Shown here piece after piece: positions 42,194 to 51,350 of a stretch of 64,000 nucleotides of DNA. This DNA comes from Luteibacter anthropi (GTDB lineage Bacteria; Pseudomonadota; Gammaproteobacteria; Xanthomonadales; Rhodanobacteraceae). Numbering within the stretch: position 1 is the first letter of the stretch; each line of letters begins with the position of its first letter. Made by a program: the position numbers and the translations under genes. Where the stretch lies: the NCBI RefSeq assembly GCF_011759365.1, contig NZ_JAARLZ010000005.1, forward strand, positions 124,001 through 188,000. The letters run 5' to 3'. The notes below the pieces were generated by a model. It made no database searches. It saw only the letters and a list, made by a program, of their open reading frames with translations, and had not been told where the DNA came from.

Positions 42194-44214
42194 CCACGCA
42201 AACCTATGACATCGTGATCGTGGGCTCGGGTATCTCCGGCTCCATCGTTGCCTATGAGCTTGGCAGGCAGGGCAAGAAGGTACTGATCCTTGAAGCCGGC
42301 CAGGAAGTACCGGTGGATCGCAGCGGCTACATGAGCACGTTCTTCAAGGCCAATGCAAAGACACCGGAGTCACCCTATCCGCCGACCACGCAGGACCCGA
42401 AACAGTCCACGCCGGAAAACCCGTTGGGGCTACCCAACCCGTCGCTGGAAAACGTGCCGCGCTACACCGTGCTCCAGATAGGCGCCTGGCGCAAACCGGA
42501 CCAGTGCTACTTCACCTACCCGCCGCAAGCGCCCAACCTGAAGACCGACAGCCCGGAGGCCGTGTTCGCCTTCGGCAGTTCCTATGAGCGCATCGGTGGC
42601 GGCACCACGTGGCACTGGCTGGGAACCAGCCTGCGGCTCTTCCCCAGCGACTTCGAACTGAAGACGCGATACGGACATGGCGTGGACTGGCCCGGTGGCA
42701 AGACGTTCTACCAGGGCCTGGTGCCTTACTACGAGAAAGCCACCAACGAAATCGGCGTAGCGGGCGACAAGGTCGCCCTGGACAAGATCTACCAGCAATT
42801 CGGTGTAGAGCCATCCGGCACCTACGGGCCCAACTATAACTATCCGATGCCACCCATCGTGGAATCACTGGTCGATACGGCGTTCGGTCAGGTCCATAGC
42901 GTGACCGTCGATGGCATCAACCTCTTCACCACCCCGACGCCCCAGGGGCGCAATTCCCTGCCCGGCGATCGCCGCCAGTGTGCAGGCAACACCAACTGCA
43001 TTCCCATCTGTCCCATCCAGGCCAAATACGATGCGACGGTCACCCTCGCCAATGCCTTGCAGACCGGCAACGTGGAGATCCACTACCGGACGGTGGCGAG
43101 CAATATCCGTGTCGATGACAAGTCCGGCAAGGTCATCGGCATCGACTACATCACCTATGACGACCACCTCGGGGACAAGACGGGCACGGGCACGGCCGTT
43201 GGCACCACGTACCTGTTGGCCGCCCATGCCATAGAAACGCCGCGGCTCCTGTTGATGTCGAACAAGAACAAGAACTTCCCGAACGGCGTCGCCAACTCTA
43301 GTGACCAGGTGGGCCGCAACCTGATGGACCATGTCATGTACCTGGCCTGGGCGCTGGCGAAAGATCCGATCTATGCCTATCGCGGCCCACTTTCGACCTC
43401 GGGCTTCGAGTCGCTTCGCGACGGCACGTTCCGCAGCAACCGCTCGGCATATCGTATCGAGATCGGTAACGAAGGCTGGCAGTGGGCATCGAACGATCCG
43501 TACACCACGCTGGCAGACTTCGTGTTCGGGCAGAACAACACCCAGCTCAACGGCGACTCCAAGAACCAGCAAGGCAAGCCACTACGCTTCGATCCTTCAT
43601 TACCCGCCAACAGCACGCTTTTCGGCGCACAGCTCACCCAGACGCTCAATGCCATCTACATCCGGCAGATTCGCCTGGGCTACCTGATCGAGCAGCTTCC
43701 GGACCCGGACAACCGGGTGCAGCTGTCAGCGACGGCAAAAGATCATCTCGGCCTGCCCCGCCCTTACGTCACCTATCGCATCCGCAGCAACTACGAACGC
43801 GACGCCTTCGTCTCGGCCAAGGCCGTATCGACGCAGATATTCAATGCAATGGGCGCCACGGAATACACGATGAAACCGCCCTCACCCGTGCTCTACGGCA
43901 CCCCGGACCAGGTGACGGCCACCAACTTCGACTACAAGGGAGATACCTTCACTTTCTATGGCGCCGGTCACATCGTGGGCACCTATCGCATGGGCGACAA
44001 GAAGGAAACGTCCGTGCTCAATTCACGGCAGCAATCATGGGATCACAGCAACCTGTACATGGTAGGTAGTGGCGTGTTCCCCACGGTAGCAACCGGCAAT
44101 CCCACGCTGACCATCGCCGCCCTGGCGTTCCAGGCTGCGGACAACATCCTGAAAGACCTGAACGCCCCGAAGACTAATACGGGGGCGGAGCAAACTGCCG
44201 TGGATGCGTCATGA
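42190..44214 (+). CDS. GMC oxidoreductase, sugar/polyol dehydrogenase catalytic subunit
   Basis: This 674-residue GMC flavoenzyme has the FAD motif IVIVGSGISGSIVAYELG, GGGTTWHW, a CAGNTNCIPIC motif (Cys-x5-Cys-x3-Cys, near residue 263) that fits the 3Fe-4S site of FAD-glucose dehydrogenases, and the C-terminal GTYRMG and PTVATGNPTLTIAAL. It would oxidise a sugar, polyol or glycoside (possibly at C3) and pass electrons through the Fe-S cluster to the cytochrome of the same operon. No export signal. A second, distinct GMC enzyme is at 49055. Substrate unknown. Confidence 0.88.
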   Translation: MTTQTYDIVIVGSGISGSIVAYELGRQGKKVLILEAGQEVPVDRSGYMSTFFKANAKTPESPYPPTTQDPKQSTPENPLGLPNPSLENVPRYTVLQIGAWRKPDQCYFTYPPQAPNLKTDSPEAVFAFGSSYERIGGGTTWHWLGTSLRLFPSDFELKTRYGHGVDWPGGKTFYQGLVPYYEKATNEIGVAGDKVALDKIYQQFGVEPSGTYGPNYNYPMPPIVESLVDTAFGQVHSVTVDGINLFTTPTPQGRNSLPGDRRQCAGNTNCIPICPIQAKYDATVTLANALQTGNVEIHYRTVASNIRVDDKSGKVIGIDYITYDDHLGDKTGTGTAVGTTYLLAAHAIETPRLLLMSNKNKNFPNGVANSSDQVGRNLMDHVMYLAWALAKDPIYAYRGPLSTSGFESLRDGTFRSNRSAYRIEIGNEGWQWASNDPYTTLADFVFGQNNTQLNGDSKNQQGKPLRFDPSLPANSTLFGAQLTQTLNAIYIRQIRLGYLIEQLPDPDNRVQLSATAKDHLGLPRPYVTYRIRSNYERDAFVSAKAVSTQIFNAMGATEYTMKPPSPVLYGTPDQVTATNFDYKGDTFTFYGAGHIVGTYRMGDKKETSVLNSRQQSWDHSNLYMVGSGVFPTVATGNPTLTIAALAFQAADNILKDLNAPKTNTGAEQTAVDAS

Positions 44215-44254
44215 TCCCGGCTGGGGTATCTCATAGCCGCTGACCATTGATCGT

Positions 44255-44282
44255 CGTCATCCCGGTCACGACCGGGATGACG
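44255..44282. terminator. Strong palindromic hairpin between convergent genes
   Basis: CGTCATCCCGGT-CACG-ACCGGGATGACG: a perfect 12-bp stem. It lies after the GMC gene and reaches into the last bases of the LacI gene, a likely bidirectional terminator. The GGGATGACG end resembles the repeat at 14629. Confidence 0.65.
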
Positions 44283-45354
44283 AGCCGCCTGATCGTGGTG
44301 CCGTGGACCCACGGACCACGAGATCCGCCGACAACACCCGCTTGCGCGATGGCACCGAAGGGTCATTGAGCAGTTCGATCATCATGCTCATCGCCTCGCG
44401 CCCCAGTGCATTCTTTGGCTGGGCGATGGTAGTAAGCGAAGGCGAGGTATAGCGCGCGAAGCGGATATCGTCAAAGCCCACCACGGAAACATCTTCCGGT
44501 ACGCGCACACCCCTTGCGCTCAGCGCACGCAGGGCGCCTATGGCCATCTCGTCGTTGGAGCAGAAGACGGCGCTGAATGGCCGGCTCTGTGAAAGCAGCA
44601 GGTCAACGGCACGTTCGCCCGCCTCGATGGAGAAGTCCCCCACCACCGTCAACGACGGGTCCGGCTCAATACCCGCCTTCTGCAATGCAAGGCGATAACC
44701 TTGTTCGCGATCCACGCAGATCGGGCTCGATGCCGGGCCAGCGAAGAAGGCGATCTCCCGATGCCCCAGGGCAACCAGATAATCCATCGCCGCCACGGCG
44801 GCGGCGACGTTGTCGATATAGACACTTGAGATGTCCTTGTCCTTGACGTACTCGCAGGCATTCACCACGGGCAGGCGGCCATCGATGGGGATGGCCGGTA
44901 CGCGGGGTGACATGGTGATGATGCCATCCGCCTGTCGTGCCGCGACCATGTCGGCATACGCCTGTTCGCGCACCAGGCTGCCCTGGGTCTCGCCCAGCAG
45001 CACCGAATAGCCGTTCTCGTGCGCCACCTGCTCGATGCCGCGGATCACCTCGGAGAAGAACGGATTGGCGATGTCGGGCACCAGGGCCACGATCAGACGC
45101 GTACGCGAGGTGCGCAGATTGCGCGCCAGGGCATTGGGCGTATAGCCCAGCCGCTTGACCACCTCATGGATGCGCTGGCGCGTGCTCTCACTTACGACCT
45201 CCGGCCGCTGAAGGGCGCGCGACACCGTGGCCACCGATACGCCGGCCGCCGCCGCGATCTCCTTGACCGTGCGCACGCGTACAGGCTGCACCGCAGCATC
45301 GGCCTTGCCGCCGTTGGCTCCCTGCTTCCTGCGCTTCGGTGACGCCTCGCTCAC
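44266..45354 (-). CDS. LacI-family transcriptional repressor
   Basis: This 362-residue repressor has the LacI HTH (TVKEIAAAAGVSVATVSRALQRPEVVSESTRQRI, about residues 28-65) and hinge (LGYTPNALARNL), then a periplasmic-binding-protein-like sensor domain (VALVPDIANPFFSEVIRGIE). GTG 45354 with GAGGAA 6 bases upstream is preferred over the longer frame to 45393. It is divergent from the sugar operon; two palindromes in the gap are its expected operators. The inducer should be a sugar or keto-sugar of the pathway. Confidence 0.88.
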   Translation of the reverse strand: MSEASPKRRKQGANGGKADAAVQPVRVRTVKEIAAAAGVSVATVSRALQRPEVVSESTRQRIHEVVKRLGYTPNALARNLRTSRTRLIVALVPDIANPFFSEVIRGIEQVAHENGYSVLLGETQGSLVREQAYADMVAARQADGIITMSPRVPAIPIDGRLPVVNACEYVKDKDISSVYIDNVAAAVAAMDYLVALGHREIAFFAGPASSPICVDREQGYRLALQKAGIEPDPSLTVVGDFSIEAGERAVDLLLSQSRPFSAVFCSNDEMAIGALRALSARGVRVPEDVSVVGFDDIRFARYTSPSLTTIAQPKNALGREAMSMMIELLNDPSVPSRKRVLSADLVVRGSTAPRSGGSSSRS

Positions 45355-45461
45355 GCGCTTTCCTCTTTGGTTTGTCGCCAACGTGCCGCGCACGATAGCA
45401 GCCGGGTGCGGGCCGGAACGGCACGATGGCCTCGTATTCCCTGTCGCTTATGCTGCAATGC

Positions 45462-45479
45462 AATGTAATGGATTACATT
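45462..45479. promoter_or_regulatory. LacI-type operator O1
   Basis: AATGTAATGGATTACATT has perfect 8-bp arms around a GG centre, the size and symmetry of LacI/PurR operators. It lies 108 bp upstream of the LacI gene start. Confidence 0.72.
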
Positions 45480-45607
45480 AAATCGTTGCAACTGCGTTTG
45501 GACATCTGCTACATACGTTGCCACATTTCACGACGCGCATCGATGGGGCAGCGGGCGCGGCGCACCAGTACGAACACAACCAGCACAGCCGGTGCGGGTG
45601 TCCATGA

Positions 45608-45627
45608 AAATGTAATCGAATACATTT
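45608..45627. promoter_or_regulatory. LacI-type operator O2
   Basis: AAATGTAATCGAATACATTT has perfect 7-bp arms. Its centre is 147 bp from that of O1, 14 helical turns at 10.5 bp, so one tetramer could loop the DNA. It lies 71 bp before the first gene of the sugar operon. Confidence 0.7.
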
Positions 45628-45697
45628 GATGGCATCTGCACAGCGGAGGGGAAATGGCAGGCCAGTCCTTGAAGACCAGCGCCAGGGCAGCAGACCG

Positions 45698-46894
45698 ATG
45701 AAGAAGCTCGGCATGGGTCTCGTCGGCCCCGGCTTCATTGCAGCCCATCACCTCGATGCCGTGCGCCGCCTTGGCGACGTGGAGATCGTCGGCATCGCAG
45801 GCTCCAGTCCGGAATCCACGCGGAAACGGGCGCGCGAGCTGGGCGTGGCAAAGGCGTATGCCAGCTATCACGAGCTGCTGGCCGATCCCGCGATCCAGGT
45901 GGTTCACAACACCACGCCCAATCACCTGCATAGAGACGTATCCCTGGCAGCGCTCCGCGCCGGCAAGCATGTGGTCTCCGACAAGCCGCTGGCTGGCACG
46001 ACGGACGAAGCGCGCGAGCTTTACGAAGCGGCGCGCGTAGCAGGCGTGGCGCATGTGGTGACGTTCAACTATCGCGGCTACCCCCTCGTCCAGCAGGCAC
46101 GCGCCATGATCGCCAAAGGCCAGATAGGCCCGGCGGTATTCGTGCATGGCTGCTACCTGCAGGACTGGCTCACCGACGAGCGCGCCTATTCCTGGCGACT
46201 GGACCCCAAGCGCGGCGGTGCAAGTTCGGCGCTCGGCGACATCGGCTCGCACTGGTGCGATCTCGCCGAGCACGTCACCGGCGCGCGCATCGTTTCCGTG
46301 CTGGCCGACCTGCACACCGCCGTACCGACGCGCGAAGCACCTGCCACCTCGACGAAAGCGTTCGCCAGCGCGGCAAAGTCAGCCGCGCGCCGCAAAGTAA
46401 AAATTACCAGCGAAGACCTTGCCAGTGTCCTGCTGCGCTTCGACAACGGAGCACGCGGCTGCGTCACGGTGGGCCAGGTGCTTCCGGGCCACAAGAACGA
46501 CCTGCGCCTGGAAGTCAGCGGGCGCCTCGCCTCGGTGGCGTGGCGCCAGGAGCAGCCCAACGATTTGTGGGTGGGGCATCACGCCCAGCCCAATACGGTG
46601 CTGACGCGCGACCCTGCCCTGCTCGACCCGGCAGGACGCGGCTATGCACACCTGCCGGCGGGTCATCCGGAAGCCTGGGCCGATGCCTTCCGCAACCTGA
46701 TCGCCGACGCTTATGCCTGGATACGACAGGGCGGCACGGCCGATACGCGGCCCGATGCGCTGCCCACCTTCGCCGATGGCTACCGCAACAGCCTGGTGAT
46801 CGACGCAATGCTCAAGAGCCACGCCGCGGGCGGCGTCTGGCAACACATCGAAGACCCTCTGGGAACATCACGCAAAAAGGGGAAACGGGGATGA
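45698..46894 (+). CDS. Gfo/Idh/MocA-family oxidoreductase
   Basis: This 398-residue NAD(P)-dependent dehydrogenase has a Rossmann start (LGMGLVGPGFIAAHHLDAV), the family motif SDKPLAGTTDEA (catalytic Lys in DKPL) and GDIGSHWCDLAEH with the active-site His. In the 3-keto-glycoside route, enzymes of this family reduce or oxidise sugars at C3. It lacks a Tat signal, so it is cytosolic. It is the first gene of the LacI-controlled operon; it and the MFS gene overlap by ATGA. Confidence 0.88.
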   Translation: MKKLGMGLVGPGFIAAHHLDAVRRLGDVEIVGIAGSSPESTRKRARELGVAKAYASYHELLADPAIQVVHNTTPNHLHRDVSLAALRAGKHVVSDKPLAGTTDEARELYEAARVAGVAHVVTFNYRGYPLVQQARAMIAKGQIGPAVFVHGCYLQDWLTDERAYSWRLDPKRGGASSALGDIGSHWCDLAEHVTGARIVSVLADLHTAVPTREAPATSTKAFASAAKSAARRKVKITSEDLASVLLRFDNGARGCVTVGQVLPGHKNDLRLEVSGRLASVAWRQEQPNDLWVGHHAQPNTVLTRDPALLDPAGRGYAHLPAGHPEAWADAFRNLIADAYAWIRQGGTADTRPDALPTFADGYRNSLVIDAMLKSHAAGGVWQHIEDPLGTSRKKGKRG

Positions 46895-48108
46895 AATGGC
46901 GCCTTAGGTTGATGATGCTGTTCGAATACGCCATCTGGGGCGCCTGGTACGTCACGGTGGGAACCTGGCTGGGCCAGACGCTGCATTTCAGTGGTACGGA
47001 AATCGGCGCCATCGCCGGCACCACCGCCATCGGCGCAATGATCTCGCCGCTGTTCGTTGGCCTGCTCGCCGACCGCCTGTTCGATACGCGCCGCGTGCTG
47101 ACCATGCTGCACATCGTCGGCGCCGTGTTGCTGGTGATTGCCGCACAGCAGAGCTCGTTTGGTGTGCTCTATGCCGCGCTGCTGGCATACAGCCTCTGCT
47201 ACATGCCTACCCTGGCGCTGACCACCTCGCTCGCGATGCGCCATATCCGCGATCCTCAGGAAGAATTCGGTGCGATCCGCGTGTTCGGTACACTGGGCTG
47301 GATTGCCGTCGGCCTGGTCGTCGGCGCCCTCGGCGTGGAGGCCACGGCATCGCCCCTGCACCTCGCTGCGGCGCTCTCCATCGTGATGGCGGGCTACTGC
47401 TTCACCCTGCCCGCCACGCCGCCGCTGGCCAACCCGCAGCGCTTCACGATGCGCCATGCGCTACCGCTGGAATCCCTGCATCTGCTGCGCAACCGGTCCA
47501 TGGCGGTATTCGCCCTGGCCTCGTTCCTCATCTGCATCCCCCTCCAGTTCTACTACGCCTTCACCAACCTCTTCCTCAACGAAGTGGGCGTGGTGAATGC
47601 GGCCGGCAAGATGACCGGTGGGCAGATGTCCGAAATCCTCTGCATGCTGCTCATCCCCTGGTTCTTCCGCCGGCTGGGCGTGAAGTACATGCTGGCGGTC
47701 GGCATGCTGGCCTGGGTGATCCGCTACGCCATGTTCGCCTTCGGCAACCCGGGTGAGCTGATGTGGATGCTGTGGCTGGGCATCATCCTGCACGGCATCT
47801 GCTTCGACTTCTTCTTCGTCGTGGGCCAGATCTATATCGATCGCGAGGCGCCCTTCGCGCTGCGTGCGGCCACCCAGGGCCTGATCACCTTCCTCACCTA
47901 TGGCCTGGGCATGTTCGTCGGATCGTGGCTCTCCGGCGTGGCGGTAGACACCTATTCGCGTACGAACGCCCAGGGCGTGACCACGCACGACTGGTATGCC
48001 ATCTGGATGATTGCCGGCGCCTGCGCGGCCGTGGTGCTCGTCCTCTTCGTGCTGCTGTTCAAGGATCGCAAGGCAACGGCCAGCGAACCGGTCACCAGCG
48101 CCACCTGA
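46891..48108 (+). CDS. MFS transporter, nucleoside:H+ symporter-like
   Basis: This 405-residue, 12-span transporter begins MKWRLRLMMLFEYAIWGAWYVTVGTWLGQTL and shows FGAIRVFGTLGWIAVGLVVG and the late FDFFFVVGQIYIDREAP, matching the NupG/XapB (nucleoside:H+ symporter) MFS branch. Members in sugar clusters take up glycosides or modified sugars rather than nucleosides. ATGA overlap with the oxidoreductase gene. It would bring the oxidised sugar or keto-sugar into the cytoplasm. Confidence 0.87.
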   Translation: MKWRLRLMMLFEYAIWGAWYVTVGTWLGQTLHFSGTEIGAIAGTTAIGAMISPLFVGLLADRLFDTRRVLTMLHIVGAVLLVIAAQQSSFGVLYAALLAYSLCYMPTLALTTSLAMRHIRDPQEEFGAIRVFGTLGWIAVGLVVGALGVEATASPLHLAAALSIVMAGYCFTLPATPPLANPQRFTMRHALPLESLHLLRNRSMAVFALASFLICIPLQFYYAFTNLFLNEVGVVNAAGKMTGGQMSEILCMLLIPWFFRRLGVKYMLAVGMLAWVIRYAMFAFGNPGELMWMLWLGIILHGICFDFFFVVGQIYIDREAPFALRAATQGLITFLTYGLGMFVGSWLSGVAVDTYSRTNAQGVTTHDWYAIWMIAGACAAVVLVLFVLLFKDRKATASEPVTSAT

Positions 48109-48138
48109 CCCGAACACGTTATCCAAGGAGATCCCTCC

Positions 48139-49011
48139 ATGATGAATCGCAGGCAGTTCCTGACCCGCTCCGCACTCTGTGGCACGGCAGCGTGGCTTAC
48201 CCTCGGCGCGCCCGGAAAACTCCTGGCCGCTGCCGCGCAGGGCAAGACCTTGGGCATACAGCTCTACATGGTGCTGAAGGCCTATCAGGACGACCCCATC
48301 GGCACGCTCAAGACGCTTAAGAAGATCGGCTACTCGGAAATCGAGGCCATCGTCACCACGACGGCGAAGACCCTGCGCGACCAGCTGAAGGAAGCCGGCC
48401 TGAGCTCACCCAGCCTGCATTACGACAGCCTGGGCTTCGAGCCGGGCATCGAGGCCGCGCATGTACTGGGCTCGCGCTACATCGTCAGCAGCATGCTGCC
48501 TGCCATCATGCAGAAGGAGCGCAACACGGCCGATGCCGACTATTCGCTCGATGGTGCCAAGCGCACGGCCGACTATGCCAACCAGCTCGGCGAGAAGGCA
48601 CGCAAGGCGGGTCTTCAGTACGCGTACCACAACCATCACCTGGAGTTCTCCGACGTGGGTGGTGGCCAGACCTTCTACGACGTGCTCCTGAAGGAAACGG
48701 ACCATAAGCTCGTCCAGTTCGAAATGGATTGCGGCTGGGTGCATGCCGGTGGCAAGAATCCCGCCGATTACTTCAAGGCCAACCCCGGCCGCATCCCGCT
48801 TATGCACGCCAAGGATTTCCTGCCCGGCAACAGCAAGGATTACCCCGGCGCGGAACTGGGCCGCGGCACGCTGGACTACAAGCCGATCATGGCGGCGGCA
48901 GATGCTGCCGGACTGAAGCATTGCTTCGTCGAGCAGGAAGGTCCGTTTGCCCGCATGAGCCAGCTCGAAGCCGCGCGCGTCGACTACGACTACCTGCGCC
49001 CCCTGCGCTGA
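48139..49011 (+). CDS. Tat-exported sugar isomerase/epimerase-like TIM barrel
   Basis: This 290-residue xylose-isomerase-like TIM barrel has a twin-arginine signal (NRRQFLTRSALCGTAAWLTLG). Barrel motifs include LGIQLYMVLKAY, SLHYDSLGF, YHNHHLEFS, EMDCGWVHAGG and MHAKDF; the acidic and histidine positions fit metal binding. In the 3-keto-glycoside pathway periplasmic members of this family act on keto-sugars. GGAG lies before the ATG pair. Reaction not shown. Confidence 0.82.
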   Translation: MMNRRQFLTRSALCGTAAWLTLGAPGKLLAAAAQGKTLGIQLYMVLKAYQDDPIGTLKTLKKIGYSEIEAIVTTTAKTLRDQLKEAGLSSPSLHYDSLGFEPGIEAAHVLGSRYIVSSMLPAIMQKERNTADADYSLDGAKRTADYANQLGEKARKAGLQYAYHNHHLEFSDVGGGQTFYDVLLKETDHKLVQFEMDCGWVHAGGKNPADYFKANPGRIPLMHAKDFLPGNSKDYPGAELGRGTLDYKPIMAAADAAGLKHCFVEQEGPFARMSQLEAARVDYDYLRPLR

Positions 49012-49054
49012 AGCGCCCCCTTTCCTGATCGCAACCTCGTCTGAAGGCACACGC

Positions 49055-50746
49055 ATGGAAAAGAACACGTACGACGCCATCGTCGTCGGCACCGGCATCA
49101 GTGGCGGCTGGGCCGCCAAGGAACTCACGGAAAAGGGACTCAAGACCCTCATCCTCGACCGTGGCCCCATGGTCCGCCACGGTGAATACCCCACCGCCAT
49201 GAAAGCGCCGTGGGAACTGCCCTATGCGGACGAGCCGACGCAGGAAGACATCGCGCGCCATCCGAAACACACCCGCCCCTCGTTCTACGGCATCACCCAG
49301 TCCACCAAGCACTGGTTCGTCGACGACATCGACAATCCGTATGAAGAAACCAAGCCCTTCGACTGGTTCCGTGGCTACCACGTGGGCGGTCGCTCGCTGA
49401 TGTGGGGACGCCAGAGCTACCGCCTGAGCCCCATGGACTTCGAGGCCAATGGCAAGGAAGGCGTGGGCGTGGACTGGCCGATCCGGTATGAAGACATCGC
49501 ACCATGGTACGACCGCGTGGAGCATTTCATCGGCGTCAGCGGCAATACCGATCACCTGGCGCAGCTGCCGGACGGCGACTTCCTGCCGCCCATGGAACTC
49601 AACTGCGTGGAGAAGGATTTCCAGGGCAAGCTGTCAAGCAAGATGAACCGCAAGCTCATCATCGGGCGCACGGCCAATCTGTCCGCCCCGCTGAAACATG
49701 ACCAGAGCCCGCAGCGCGGCACCTGCCAGTACCGCAACCTTTGCATGCGTGGCTGCCCTTACGGCGGCTATTTCAGCAGCAATTCGTCCACCCTGCCCTC
49801 GGCCGAGAGGACAGGCAACCTGACGACGGTCACCAATGCCATCGTCTATGAAATGATCTACGACAACGAGAAGGGCAAGGCCACCGGCGTACGGGTGCTC
49901 GACGCCGAAACCGGTCACCAGACCGAATACTTCGCCCGCGTGATCTTCCTGTGTGCGTCCACCTTCGGTACCACGCACATCCTGCTCAACTCGGTGTCCA
50001 GCCGCTTCCCCAACGGCTTTGGCAACGATAGCGGCGAGGTAGGCCACAACATCATGGATCACATCTTCGGCAATGGCGCACGCGCCGATGTCGACGGCCA
50101 TGAAGATCGCTATTACTCCGGACGTCGCCCGAATGGTTTCTATATCCCGCGCTATCGCAACGTGGGTGCCGACAAGCGCAAGTACCTGCGCGGCTTCGGC
50201 TTCCAGGGCGGCGCCGGACGCGAAGACTGGACACGACTGGTCGACGAACCCCTGCTGGGCGATGCACTCAAGCATGCGGCGGAGAAACCGGGTCCCTGGA
50301 CGATATCGATGATGGGCTTCGGCGAGATGCTTCCTTCGCACAAGAACCTCGTCACCCTCGACAAGACCATCAAGGACAAATACGGCCTGCCCGCACTCAA
50401 CTTCGATGCGGCTCACCGTGAAAACGAGCTTCTGCTGACCAAGGAAATGATCAGCGATGCGATGGAAATGTTGAATGCTGCCGGCTATCGCAACGTGACC
50501 TCGTACTCGATGAAGGCCAACGTCGGCGCGGGCATCCACGAGATGGGTACGGCGCGCATGGGACGCGATCCGAAGACCTCCGTGCTCAATGGCTGGAACC
50601 AGATGCACGCCGTGAAGAACGTCTTCATCACCGACGGCTCGTGCATGACCTCGTCCGGCTGCCAGAACCCGTCCCTCACTTACATGGCCCTGACCGCACG
50701 CGCGGCCAACTACGCCGTGGAAGAACTCAAGCGCGGCAACATCTGA
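49055..50746 (+). CDS. GMC oxidoreductase, glucoside 3-dehydrogenase-like large subunit
   Basis: This 563-residue flavoenzyme starts YDAIVVGTGISGGWAAKELTEKG (FAD motif), has GGRSLMWGRQSYRLS, a CQYRNLCMRGCP motif (Cys-x5-Cys-x3-Cys) fitting a 3Fe-4S centre, and the C-terminal HEMGTARMG and GCQNPSLTYMALTARA. The set with a Tat-tagged small subunit, isomerases and DUF1080 points to oxidation of glycosides at C3. It has no signal of its own; it would be exported together with the small subunit at 50757. Confidence 0.88.
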   Translation: MEKNTYDAIVVGTGISGGWAAKELTEKGLKTLILDRGPMVRHGEYPTAMKAPWELPYADEPTQEDIARHPKHTRPSFYGITQSTKHWFVDDIDNPYEETKPFDWFRGYHVGGRSLMWGRQSYRLSPMDFEANGKEGVGVDWPIRYEDIAPWYDRVEHFIGVSGNTDHLAQLPDGDFLPPMELNCVEKDFQGKLSSKMNRKLIIGRTANLSAPLKHDQSPQRGTCQYRNLCMRGCPYGGYFSSNSSTLPSAERTGNLTTVTNAIVYEMIYDNEKGKATGVRVLDAETGHQTEYFARVIFLCASTFGTTHILLNSVSSRFPNGFGNDSGEVGHNIMDHIFGNGARADVDGHEDRYYSGRRPNGFYIPRYRNVGADKRKYLRGFGFQGGAGREDWTRLVDEPLLGDALKHAAEKPGPWTISMMGFGEMLPSHKNLVTLDKTIKDKYGLPALNFDAAHRENELLLTKEMISDAMEMLNAAGYRNVTSYSMKANVGAGIHEMGTARMGRDPKTSVLNGWNQMHAVKNVFITDGSCMTSSGCQNPSLTYMALTARAANYAVEELKRGNI

Positions 50747-50756
50747 GGATATGGCC

Positions 50757-51347
50757 ATGAACCGTCGTGAATGGTTGAAGAGCATGTCCGCCCTGGCCGT
50801 CGGCGCCATCGCCGGGCCATCCCTGCTTGCCGTGTTCGAGGCGCATGCCGCCTCGCAGAAGCCGGCTACCGGACCGCGATTCTTCAGTCCCCCGCAGAAC
50901 GACGTCATTGCGTCAGTGGCGGACATCGTGATTCCCCGTACCGATACGCCGGGCGCCATCGACATCGGCGCCCCCCTGTTCATCGACCAGATGTTCAAGG
51001 ATGTCTACACGAAGGCCGAGCAACAGCGTTACCTCAGCGCCCTGAAAGCTTTCGACCAGGCCGGCGGCAAGCCTTTCGCCCAGTTGGACGAAACCCAGCG
51101 CAAGGCCCTGGTCAACAAGCTCCATGGCGAAGCCCTGGCCACGAAACATGGCAGCACTCCGCCACCCGCAGCCGACTTCGTGCTGATGACCAAGAAGCTG
51201 ACCATGCTGGCCTTCTTCATGTCCCAGCCCGGCTGCACGCAGATTCTCCAGTACGACCCGGTCCCGGGTGCCCTCAGGTCTGACATTCCCCTGTCCCAGG
51301 CAGGGAACGGACGCGCCTGGGCCATCGAAACGCAACTCAGGATCTGA
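50757..51347 (+). CDS. Gluconate 2-dehydrogenase subunit 3-type small subunit, Tat signal
   Basis: This 196-residue small subunit has a clear Tat signal (MNRREWLKSMSALAVGAIAGPSLLAV) and the subunit 3 body (FFSPPQNDVIASVADIVIPRTDTPGAIDIGAPLFIDQMFK; FMSQPGCTQILQYDPVPGA). ATG 50757 is chosen over 50751 because GAGGA then stands 7 bases upstream. It carries the upstream GMC flavoenzyme through the Tat pore by hitchhiking. No haem motif, so a separate cytochrome is needed; none is encoded in this operon. Confidence 0.87.
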   Translation: MNRREWLKSMSALAVGAIAGPSLLAVFEAHAASQKPATGPRFFSPPQNDVIASVADIVIPRTDTPGAIDIGAPLFIDQMFKDVYTKAEQQRYLSALKAFDQAGGKPFAQLDETQRKALVNKLHGEALATKHGSTPPPAADFVLMTKKLTMLAFFMSQPGCTQILQYDPVPGALRSDIPLSQAGNGRAWAIETQLRI

Positions 51348-51350
51348 TGC

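Noticed and set aside
45426-45629. 67-residue open frame in the LacI intergenic region
   Set aside because: It spans both operators, lacks a ribosome site and has unlikely composition; regulatory DNA explains the region better.
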